Shown here one piece after another: positions 1 through 6,359 of a stretch of 9,577 nt of DNA. The position numbers were made by a program, and so were the translations under genes. Source of the DNA: an uncultured Solobacterium sp. (GTDB lineage Bacteria; Bacillota_I; Bacilli_A; Erysipelotrichales; Erysipelotrichaceae); contig CAKMPP010000111.1 in the NCBI GenBank assembly GCA_927911475.1, positions 1 through 9,577 of the forward strand. Reading direction: 5' to 3'. The notes under the pieces were generated by a model. The model was not told the origin of the DNA, searched no databases, and worked only from the letters and a program-made list of their open reading frames with translations. Positions within the stretch are counted from its first letter, which is position 1. The number at the start of each line of letters is the position of its first letter.

Positions 1-262
1 CCTACTCCATACAAATAAAACTGGCCCAAATTGGGAAAACACAGAATGAGATAAAAAATAAAGAGAATGCAGTGAAGATTTTTTGATTAATCACTGCATA
101 TGTAATAAATAAAACTACACTAACAAAAAGCCCATATGCACCCCAAAAACGAAGACTATCAATCTTCATTCCAAAGGTCATAAATAAACTCAATGCGAGT
201 AACACTAAGTTGATATATACCCCAACCACTCGATACTTTGTTGTATGAATCTTAGGCATCAT
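1..262 (-). CDS. Wzy-like polysaccharide polymerase, N-terminal part, frameshifted and cut by window edge
   Basis: The reading frame starts at 262 (or at the adjacent ATG at 259) and as written stops at 2-4 after 86 residues. It has hydrophobic segments at about residues 14-31 and 41-58, and a third begins near 64. The motif FTAFSLFFISFCVF resembles the N-terminal part of Wzy-type oligosaccharide repeat-unit polymerases, where it usually runs on into FQFG. Here CCC at 33-35 changes the frame. Removing one C gives FQFGPVLFVWS and keeps the frame open to the window edge. I therefore read this as the beginning of a longer polytopic protein, not a complete 86-residue one. Its start overlaps the end of the GT2 gene by 8-11 bases and has only a weak ribosome binding site, which suggests translational coupling. 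The polymerase assignment is an inference from a short segment; a flippase or another membrane protein cannot be excluded. Confidence 0.55.
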
Positions 263-1070
263 AGGTTCTTACCAAACTTTCTCTTATGATAATAACGGAT
301 GAGTGCCTGTGGAACGAGTCGTGAAGAATATGCTTGAATGCATAGTAGTTTTCACTGACAGGTAATCCTAATTTCTTTCTCCAATGAAGTGCTAGTTTAC
401 ATGCGTCAACACGGAATTGGAACTTACGCTTCTTCATTGAAGTACGATTTTCACGATAGTTTAAAACAATCTCGTCTAGATTATATGCCTTCTTATTAGC
501 ATACATTAACTTGCACCAAAGATCATAATCTTCTGTACGGCTTGTTAAAGGTGAAACAGTATAGCCACCAACTTCCACAAGATCTTTCTTACGAATCATC
601 ACTGTTGGATGAACAATAGGATGATAACGATAGATATTGCGAGCATTCAACTCAACAGTGCACTTACGACTGCCCCAAATACCATCTTCATCAAATAACT
701 TGATATTGGCTGAAACAAGAGATACATCTGGATGAGCATCCAAATACGCAACTTCTTTTGCAAAACGCTCTGGTAATGAAACATCGTCATCATCCATGCG
801 TGCAATATATTCACCACGTGTATATTCAATACAACGGTTTAAAGACGCAGCTAAACGCAAGTTCTTCTCATTATGAAGAACTTGGAATTTATCTGGATAC
901 TTTTCTGCATACCCTTTTAGAATTTGATATGTGTTATCCGTTGAACAATCATCACAAACAACCAACTCCCAATCTTGGAATGTTTGGTCTAAAAGAGATT
1001 GAATCGCATCACTAATATATTTTTCGCCATTATAACTGGCCATAATTACAGATACTTTATACTGACTCAT
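252..1070 (-). CDS. Glycosyltransferase family 2 (GT-A fold)
   Basis: This 272-residue cytoplasmic or membrane-associated enzyme probably transfers one sugar from a nucleotide donor to the lipid-linked repeat unit. The N-terminus (residues 5-16, VSVIMASYNGEK) is the classic GT2 opening. CDDCSTDNT at 39-47 contributes to the nucleotide-binding site. MDDDD at 92-96 is the DXD metal-binding motif. HPTVMIR at 154-160 and TEDYDLW at 179-185 match the later conserved region, where the ED pair is typically near the catalytic base. No membrane segment is evident. The start at 1070 follows AAGGAGG with a 5-base spacer, and the gene lies 15 bases after the GT4 stop, so both are in one operon. Its 3' end overlaps the next gene. 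The frame is intact, unlike several neighbours. Donor sugar and linkage cannot be read from sequence. Confidence 0.92.
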   Translation of the reverse strand: MSQYKVSVIMASYNGEKYISDAIQSLLDQTFQDWELVVCDDCSTDNTYQILKGYAEKYPDKFQVLHNEKNLRLAASLNRCIEYTRGEYIARMDDDDVSLPERFAKEVAYLDAHPDVSLVSANIKLFDEDGIWGSRKCTVELNARNIYRYHPIVHPTVMIRKKDLVEVGGYTVSPLTSRTEDYDLWCKLMYANKKAYNLDEIVLNYRENRTSMKKRKFQFRVDACKLALHWRKKLGLPVSENYYAFKHILHDSFHRHSSVIIIRESLVRTYDA

Positions 1071-1085
1071 TCAATCCTCCTTTAC

Positions 1086-2222
1086 TTAATCTTTCTCGAT
1101 TAATGAATAAATCTCCTTCATCTTCTCCATGACTGCTTCTAAAGAGAAGTTTTGAATAAATGCTTGATTGGATGCTTTGTAACTAGCCCAATCACCATCA
1201 AGCACTTTTTGAATTGCATGTAAGCAACTTTCTGTAGAGAATGGATCAAACAGTTCTCCACGGCTTTCATCGATTAAATCTGAATTTCCACGAATCTTAC
1301 TAACGACACATGGTAGTCCTGTAGCCATCGCCTCCATTAAACTAACAGATAATCCCTCACGATAGGATGGGAATACAAAGATATCTGACATTGCATAGAT
1401 TTCTGATACATCTCTACGATATCCAAGTATATGTACTCTATCGGCAACCTTTAACTCTTCTGCAAGTTTTTGGTTATATCCATCTAAATGATCAATACCA
1501 ACAATTGCATAATGTACATTCTCTGGAAGCTGCGTTAATGCATGGATGACACGTTGGTGATTCTTATTCTCGTTGAGCTCACCAACGCTAAGCAGTAATG
1601 TACAATCTACAGGAATATTTAATTCTGTACGTTTCTTTTGTACATCGATTTCTGCTTTACCAAATTTATTTAAATCGATGCCTACACCAGGTATATACAT
1701 CGTATGTTTTGCATGCATATGATTCTTTGCACGCATGTAATCTTCTTGATTGATTGTAATTAGAATATCCGTCATAAATGACGCATACCACTCTGCTGGA
1801 TACAGTAATACCCAGTTTTTCTTTGGAGCACCTTTGAAGAAATGGAACCCATGTGCTGTATACATCACTTTTGTATGTGTACTATGTCCCACAAGTCTTG
1901 CGATTAAACTAGCAATTGGTGTATGGCAATGGATAAAGGAAAACTTTTCTTGTTTGACGATTCTCTTTAATTGCTTATAGCACTGATAATTTTTAGGATC
2001 TGTGATTTTACGTGAAAAAGGAATTTGGTAAAATACCACATTCTTTTCCGTTAGTTCCTTTTTAAAATCAGCAATCTCTTCTTCAGAGATATTGTTTCCA
2101 TCCACAAAATTACACGCAACCTGTACTTCATAGCCCATCTTTTGTAGTAAATCAATTAATGGCATACAGAAGTACTTAATCATCGATGCAATTGTAGTAA
2201 CAATCAATACTTTTCTTTCCAT
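1086..2222 (-). CDS. Glycosyltransferase family 4 (GT-B fold, EpsD-like)
   Basis: This 378-residue retaining glycosyltransferase is likely to add a sugar to the undecaprenyl-linked intermediate made by the phosphoglycosyl transferase encoded just upstream. The N-terminal half has the acceptor-domain features of GT4 enzymes: KVLIVTT at the start, HCHTPIASLIARL near 98-110 and YTAHGFHFFKG near 121-131. The C-terminal half has the donor-binding domain: LLSVGELNENKNHQ at 210-223, VHILGYRRDVSEIYAMSDIF near 263-282, and FPSYREGLSVSLMEAMATG at 284-302 with the E-x7-E pair at E289 and E297. The arrangement recalls EpsD of Bacillus subtilis and related capsule enzymes. The start at 2222 follows GAGG with a 5-base spacer. 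Only 12 bases separate it from the stop of the upstream gene. The frame is intact. The sugar specificity is unknown. Confidence 0.92.
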   Translation of the reverse strand: MERKVLIVTTIASMIKYFCMPLIDLLQKMGYEVQVACNFVDGNNISEEEIADFKKELTEKNVVFYQIPFSRKITDPKNYQCYKQLKRIVKQEKFSFIHCHTPIASLIARLVGHSTHTKVMYTAHGFHFFKGAPKKNWVLLYPAEWYASFMTDILITINQEDYMRAKNHMHAKHTMYIPGVGIDLNKFGKAEIDVQKKRTELNIPVDCTLLLSVGELNENKNHQRVIHALTQLPENVHYAIVGIDHLDGYNQKLAEELKVADRVHILGYRRDVSEIYAMSDIFVFPSYREGLSVSLMEAMATGLPCVVSKIRGNSDLIDESRGELFDPFSTESCLHAIQKVLDGDWASYKASNQAFIQNFSLEAVMEKMKEIYSLIEKD

Positions 2223-2234
2223 TTAATCCTCAAT

Positions 2235-2878
2235 TTATTTTGACTTATCTTTGAGAGTACCTGTACCACCCTCAACAACCCCATCGTGTCTTGCGACACT
2301 GAAGATTGTCATAATAAAGCATTTACAGTCCATCATAAATCCCATCTTCTCAACATACTCACCATCGAGTTTTGCCTTAACAGGAATTTCTAATTCATCT
2401 CTACCATTACCTGAGCCCAACCAGTTAGACCAGGAGTAATATCATTGGCACCGTATTTATCACGTTCTTCAATCAAATCATATTGATTCCATAACGCTGG
2501 ACGTGGTCCAATGATAGACATCTTACCAACGACAATCTGTAGAATCTGTGGCAGCTCGTCTAAACTTGTTTGACGCAAGAACTTACCAATCTTTGTAATA
2601 TACGCATCTGGTGAAGATAATAGATGCGTTGGCATATCTTTAGGGGCATCTGTACGCATTGTTCTAAACTTCCAGATATTAAAGTATGTCTTATTCTTAC
2701 CAACACGTTTTTGTTTGAAGATAACTGGACCTTTAGAATCTAGTTTTATCGCTATCACAATCGCAATCAATAATGGAGACAGTACGATCAATCCGCATAC
2801 AGACAGAACTAAATCTATCAATCTCTTTATTGGTAAATAACATTTCTGTTTGAATGTAAGTGCATGTTTTTGATTCAT
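2235..2878 (-). CDS. Undecaprenyl-phosphate sugar phosphotransferase (short PglC/EpsL-like PGT), frameshifted
   Basis: This enzyme starts the repeat unit by moving a sugar-1-phosphate from a UDP-sugar to undecaprenyl phosphate at the inner face of the membrane. The start at 2878 follows GGAGG with a 4-base spacer. Residues 18-22 (KRLID) precede the single membrane helix or re-entrant hairpin at about 23-45. The catalytic core follows: PVIFKQKRVGKNKTYFNIWK at 51-70, FRTMR, SLDELPQ with the catalytic Asp-Glu pair at 107-108, and SIIGPRP at 121-127. As written, the frame breaks after GLTGWAQV and stops at 2390. Adding one A at 2407-2408 gives GLTGWAQVNGRDELEI and continues to the stop at 2235, for 214 residues, a normal length for the short monotopic PGT class. 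The core including the DE pair is intact, so the protein might keep partial function if the shift is real. There is no extra N-terminal WbaP/WcaJ-type membrane domain. Confidence 0.88.
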
Positions 2879-2902
2879 ATTCCCTCCACTATCACTTAGT
2901 CA

Positions 2903-3301
2903 CTAATCTTTTGGTACATATGTTGGCACAATATTTGAAACAATCTGTTTAATATTTGGTGATTCAGAATTGGCTGCCTTTTCTAGTTCTTCTAACTGTA
3001 CCATGAACTCATCATCGTCCATGGAGATTGGATGACCAATACTAATCATCTTATTTTCGGTTGTCTGCATACCTTCTTCATCCATCAAGCGTTCTTCATA
3101 GAGCTTCTCACCTGGACGTAAGCCTGTATACTTCACTTCAATATCAACATCTGGGATATAGCCAGATAAACGAATCAGCTTTCTTGCCATATCATCAATT
3201 TTCACTGGATCACCCATATCTAACACAAATACATCTCCATCGTATTCCTGTGCATAGTAAGCTGCTTGTAATACCAAGGCAACTGCTTCAGGAATTGTCA
3301 T
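2903..3301 (-). CDS. Dehydratase fragment 3: C-terminal substrate-binding part
   Basis: This 132-residue frame begins at an internal ATG (RYFMTIPEA in the repaired protein). The same frame is open further upstream to about 3460 and encodes TKFSAVRFGNVLGSSGSVI and PVTVTDKNIIRYF, which are conserved in the family. Motifs in the listed part are MTIPEAVALVLQA at 1-13, VFVLDMGDPVKI at 24-35, and GLRPGEKLYEE at 60-70, the hallmark near the end of CapD-type dehydratases. The gene ends with a genuine TAG at 2903-2905, 24 bases before the next start. Alone this piece cannot be active because it lacks the cofactor site. Confidence 0.8.
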   Translation of the reverse strand: MTIPEAVALVLQAAYYAQEYDGDVFVLDMGDPVKIDDMARKLIRLSGYIPDVDIEVKYTGLRPGEKLYEERLMDEEGMQTTENKMISIGHPISMDDDEFMVQLEELEKAANSESPNIKQIVSNIVPTYVPKD

Positions 3302-3438
3302 GAAGTAACGGATAATATTCTTATCTGTAACTGTAACTGGACCACCTGCTTCAATCTGCTTCTTAAATAATGGAATAACAGATCCACTTGATCCAAGTAC
3401 GTTACCAAATCGAACAGCAGAGAACTTCGTATACTGTG

Positions 3439-4071
3439 TTAAACCCTTCTCTTGCGCAGACGATGAGAGCGACGGTTCATCATCTGAATAATCATTTCAC
3501 ATAGACGCTTAGAAGCGCCCATGATATTTGTTGGGTTAACCGCCTTATCTGTACTGATCAATACAAACCACTTTACGTTATGACGAATTGCGGCATCCGC
3601 AACATTATATGTACCCATAACGTTGTTTTTGATTGCTTCGTTAGGGCTATCTTCCATTAGTGGAACATGTTTATGTGCAGCCGCATGGAAGATAATATCT
3701 GGCTTGTATTCATCCATAATGCTATCAAGACGAGACATGTTACGAACACTACCAATTAAAGTAATTAAGTTCAAGGAACTACCATACTTCTTCTTTAGCT
3801 CAAGTTGAATCCAATATGCATTTCCTTCAAAAATATCAAAGATAATCAAAGCTTTTGGTTGTTTCTCAGCAACCTGACGACATAATTCGGAACCGATACT
3901 TCCGCCACCACCGGTAACTAGTACAACCTTATCTTTGATAAAATTACCAATTTTAGATAAGTCTGTTTCAACTGTATCACGACCCAATAAGTCTTCTACA
4001 TCAACATCTCTTAAATTCTTAATGGATACAGTACCATTTAATAATTGATATACACCAGGGATAGTCTGCAC
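3439..4071 (-). CDS. Dehydratase fragment 2: SDR Rossmann fold and active site
   Basis: This 210-residue frame is the middle of the same protein. Its apparent start is a GTG inside the repaired gene (genuine protein extends up to about 4152) and is unlikely to be used. Visible motifs are VSIKNLRDVDVEDLLGRD at 15-32, typical just before the SDR domain; VTGGGGSIGSELCRQ at 52-66, the NAD(P)-binding glycine motif; FHAAAHKHVPLME at 128-140; and STDKAVNPTNIMGASKR at 173-189. In the last motif Met184 and Lys188 occupy the usual Tyr and Lys positions, as is known for the PglF/CapD/WbpM branch. Genuine sequence ends at RRSH near residue 203; the remaining residues are shifted-frame noise. Confidence 0.82.
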   Translation of the reverse strand: MQTIPGVYQLLNGTVSIKNLRDVDVEDLLGRDTVETDLSKIGNFIKDKVVLVTGGGGSIGSELCRQVAEKQPKALIIFDIFEGNAYWIQLELKKKYGSSLNLITLIGSVRNMSRLDSIMDEYKPDIIFHAAAHKHVPLMEDSPNEAIKNNVMGTYNVADAAIRHNVKWFVLISTDKAVNPTNIMGASKRLCEMIIQMMNRRSHRLRKRRV

Positions 4072-4139
4072 ACGACAAGAAGTAGAAGAACATACCTCTA
4101 GGATTTCTTTCTGAACTCTCTTAGGAGCAGATGGAATCG

Positions 4140-4751
4140 CTAGAATAATCTTATTATGTCATATTTATTTGCTAAATCCGGGATATCTTCTCGTGTTCCT
4201 TCAATTGGAACCCCGTTGATATACTTTTTAACCAAGCGTGCATCATCATCCACAACACAGAATACCTTAGCCTTCAAAGAAGTACTGTGCATGTATTCCT
4301 GAATAATTTCACGTCCTGCAGCACCAGCACCAACGACCATAACTCTTTCTACAATTGCATCATCAGATACACCATAGTCTTTGAATACACTAAGCGCACG
4401 ATACATAAAGCGCACCATCGTAGTGAATCCAAAGGACATTAAACCACCGATGATATAGAAAGAAACAGGCATCTGAATACGTGTAATAAAATAAACAATC
4501 ACTACACCAATCTGTGCAAATACCCATGCATACACAGAACGTAATAATTCATACGCACCAGCAAACTTCCAAACTGATTGGTATAGGTGGAACATATGTA
4601 GCATTATAACGTCAATGAGGATATACCAAATAATGACACTGGCATACCCTGTTGTGTAATAACGATCAATCCATGAATAATGGAAATCAAAGCGAATCAT
4701 TAATGCAAAGAAATAACTCACTGCGATAATTGCCGCATCTAAAAGAGCCAT
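4140..4751 (-). CDS. Dehydratase fragment 1: membrane anchor and first nucleotide-binding domain
   Basis: This 203-residue open frame is the N-terminal third of the CapD-type protein. Likely membrane helices lie at about residues 2-20, 37-54, 74-90 and 95-113, with the family signature FHLYQSVWKFAGAYELLRS at 54-72. A CoA-binding-like Rossmann domain follows, with VMVVGAGAAGREI at 137-149. The last genuine residues are NKYDI, near 199. The final residues and the TAG stop come from the shifted frame. The ATG at 4751 has no ribosome binding site. The frame stays open upstream to about 4811 (SILSSILNKIQHVSIA), which argues that translation really begins further upstream. Confidence 0.8.
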   Translation of the reverse strand: MALLDAAIIAVSYFFALMIRFDFHYSWIDRYYTTGYASVIIWYILIDVIMLHMFHLYQSVWKFAGAYELLRSVYAWVFAQIGVVIVYFITRIQMPVSFYIIGGLMSFGFTTMVRFMYRALSVFKDYGVSDDAIVERVMVVGAGAAGREIIQEYMHSTSLKAKVFCVVDDDARLVKKYINGVPIEGTREDIPDLANKYDIIRLF

Positions 4752-4824
4752 CGCAATCGATACGTGTTGGATCTTATTTAGTATGCTTGATAGTATACTA
4801 TTATTTTCATACTATTCTTACGAG

Positions 4825-4831
4825 CCTCCTT
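4825..4831 (-). promoter_or_regulatory. Ribosome binding site of the dehydratase gene
   Basis: The minus strand reads AAGGAGG here, immediately after the wzz stop. The nearest ATG (4808-4810) is 14 bases away, longer than the 4-7 bases seen at neighbouring genes, and it leads into a frame that stops after 10 codons. Adding one A after ATGAAA connects it to the dehydratase frame. The long spacer hints that another base may also be wrong here or that the real start lies closer to the site. This ribosome binding site is the main reason to place the start upstream of 4751. Confidence 0.55.
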
Positions 4832-4837
4832 AGTTAT

Positions 4838-5497
4838 TCACCAGACTTTTTTCTTTGGATACTGATGATCAAATAATGCCAAGGCAACTACGATTAAGAA
4901 AGATAATCCAAATCCTGCCATAAAGCCTTTTAGACCAAAACTCTTTAGTGAAACTGGTGTAACACGAACCTTACCAGGAGCTGTTACAACTTTAACTGTA
5001 GCTTCCCCTTTCATAAGTTCTGTAATCTTTTCAGGCGCGATTTCCGCAAGTATCTTCGCTACTTCTGCGGTTGTCTTCTCATTTGGCATAACAACGGATA
5101 CTTCAACAATCTGAGTAGATACTTTTACAGCTGTTTTCACATTGCTATTACGCACCATCTGCGCTGCATCCATTTCAAGATTTGCATTCTTAATCACTTC
5201 ATCTAAGACTTCACCACTCTTTAATAGTTCAGCTGCAGTATTTACCTTCAAGATTACATCTGCACTCTCATCTGGCATGATTTGCTTTTCATCTTTCTCT
5301 GGCATAATATACATTGCAAAATTTGCTTCATATGTTGGCTTCTTAGTTAGCTTTGCAAATCCGATACCGGCGACCATACCTAAAATAGCAGCACCAATAA
5401 TCCAGAATTTCTTCTTGAAAATATTGCTGATTAACTTTCTTAGGTCTAATTCCATATCCTCATCAAAATCTAGGATTGCCTTATTGTTCTGTTCCAT
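4838..5497 (-). CDS. Wzz/CapA-type chain-length determinant (polysaccharide co-polymerase)
   Basis: This 219-residue membrane protein belongs to the polysaccharide co-polymerase family that controls polymer length and export together with Wzy. It has a cytoplasmic N-terminus with the conserved MELDLRKLISNIFKKKFWII entry into membrane helix 1 (about 31-48). An extracytoplasmic domain of about 135 residues begins with the typical KPTYEANFAMYI. The juxtamembrane stretch APGKVRVTPVSLKS at 173-186 leads into helix 2 (about 187-209). It ends shortly afterwards with DHQYPKKKVW, so there is no fused kinase domain. In many Firmicute capsule operons the next gene is a CpsD-type tyrosine kinase; here the dehydratase follows directly. 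The start at 5497 follows GGAGG with a 5-base spacer. The frame is intact. CpsC/EpsA-like names would also fit. Confidence 0.85.
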   Translation of the reverse strand: MEQNNKAILDFDEDMELDLRKLISNIFKKKFWIIGAAILGMVAGIGFAKLTKKPTYEANFAMYIMPEKDEKQIMPDESADVILKVNTAAELLKSGEVLDEVIKNANLEMDAAQMVRNSNVKTAVKVSTQIVEVSVVMPNEKTTAEVAKILAEIAPEKITELMKGEATVKVVTAPGKVRVTPVSLKSFGLKGFMAGFGLSFLIVVALALFDHQYPKKKVW

Positions 5498-5518
5498 AAC
5501 ATCCTCCGTACTGTTATT

Positions 5519-6347
5519 TTAGTTTTCTGTTTTCTCGATTGTTTCTTGAAAGTTATAGCAATCTACCAAATCAACTTGCTCATAAGTTAAATTACCGAAC
5601 ACCTTTGAAACAATACCTTTTTGTATATTCTTAATGAATAGATTAAATAGTTTTGTAAACCAAATTTTTTTTACCATGGATTCTCGCAATCGATTCAACC
5701 ATCTCTTTTGTATTTACATATTCCTTATTTTGTGGGAAGAAGATTCCTTCCATCTGCTTTGTGATAACCTGATGCACAAATTCGGATAAGTTATCTACAA
5801 ATAACATACTTCTCTTATTTGTATAGTTTGGGAATATTGGTGACTTTAGCGCAAACTTACGTAAACTCTGATAATTTCCCTTGCAGCCCTTTCCATAGAT
5901 CATAGGCGGTCTTAGAATAGCTACCTTGAAGTTTTCATCTACCAACTTAGAAATCAGATGATCTGCTTCTAATTTGGATTTTCCATATGCATTTTGAGGA
6001 TCTTCTTTTGTCTGTTTTGTGATATGACCAATTGTCTTACCATAAACAGACATTGTACTTAGCATAATAAACTGCTTTACACCCGCTGCTTTTGCACATT
6101 CTGCGATTTTAACTACCAAATCACGATTTACTACATAATAAAGTTGGCGATTTTCATCTGTCTCTTTAATATGTGCAATTCCAGCCACATTATATACAAC
6201 ATCATAACCTATAAAGTCTTCTTTTTTTGGCTCATAATTCTGAGTTGGAATTGTATCAATCTGATATCCATACTTTTCAGTTAAATAGGTCTTTGCCTTT
6301 TCACCGATGTAGGAGCCAGCACCTGTAATTAAAATCCTAGTACTCAT
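5519..6347 (-). CDS. NAD-dependent epimerase/4-ketoreductase-like SDR, frameshifted near its 3' end
   Basis: This is an extended SDR enzyme acting on a nucleotide sugar in the cytoplasm. The N-terminus ILITGAGSYIG (5-15) is the NAD(P)-binding glycine motif. YNVAGIAHI lies at 52-60, LSTMSVYG at 96-103, and the catalytic YGKSK (Tyr121, Lys125) follows. LRPPMIYGKG lies further on. As written the protein ends after 234 residues at 5643 within KKNLVYKTI. Removing one A from the A8 run at 5665-5672 gives GKKIWFTKLFNLFIKNI and runs to a stop at 5519, for 275 residues. The repaired end lies 21 bases before the wzz start; the unrepaired end would leave an unexplained 145-base gap. The start follows GGAGG with a 5-base spacer, and the upstream stop is 12 bases away. 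Short SDRs of this kind next to a WbpM-type dehydratase are often 4-ketoreductases such as WbpV or WbpK, but UDP-hexose epimerase is also possible. Confidence 0.85.
5665..5672 (-). repeat. A8 homopolymer inside the SDR gene
   Basis: Eight A residues in a row on the coding strand cover the point where the SDR frame is lost. Seven A would restore a full-length protein. The tract could be a sequencing miscount or a slippage site. Confidence 0.85.
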
Positions 6348-6359
6348 ATAATCCTCCGA

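Larger units (their letters stand above)
2903..4810 (-). pseudogene. Membrane-anchored nucleotide-sugar 4,6-dehydratase (CapD/PglF/WbpM type), whole gene broken by two clear frameshifts and a third near its start
   Basis: Read as one gene, this region encodes about 616-636 residues, the usual size of the long CapD/FlaA1-related family: four N-terminal membrane segments, a first Rossmann-like domain and a C-terminal SDR dehydratase domain. Such enzymes convert UDP-GlcNAc to a UDP-4-keto-6-deoxy sugar, the first step towards QuiNAc, FucNAc or bacillosamine. Three one-base losses break it. The first is near 4803-4808, where one extra A joins the ATG at 4810 to the downstream frame. The second is near 4153-4155, where one added base gives KIILAIPSAPK. 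The third is near 3460-3463, where one added base gives RRSH-x-SAQEKGLTQYTKFSAVRFGNV. All repaired junctions read through family motifs with no missing or repeated domain, so no deletion is involved. The first site is less certain than the other two. The gene lies between wzz and the PGT with operon-like spacing. Confidence 0.85.

Noticed and set aside
758..1015. An 85-codon plus-strand open frame opposite the GT2 gene.
   Set aside because: It is antisense to the conserved DXD region, and its His-rich translation mirrors GT2 codons.
2235..2420. A separate 61-residue protein downstream of the phosphoglycosyl transferase.
   Set aside because: Its sequence from NGRDELEI onward is the expected C-terminus of the PGT family, and one added base fuses it to the upstream frame.
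5142..5522. A 126-codon plus-strand open frame opposite wzz.
   Set aside because: It lies fully antisense to a well-supported gene, has no recognisable motif, and its Ser/Phe/Ile-rich translation is what the complement of a Lys/Glu-rich gene gives.
5522..5642. A 145-base gap between the SDR and wzz that might hold a small RNA or an internal promoter.
   Set aside because: Once one A is removed upstream, the whole gap is coding sequence for the SDR C-terminus (EQVDLVDCYNFQETIEKTEN).
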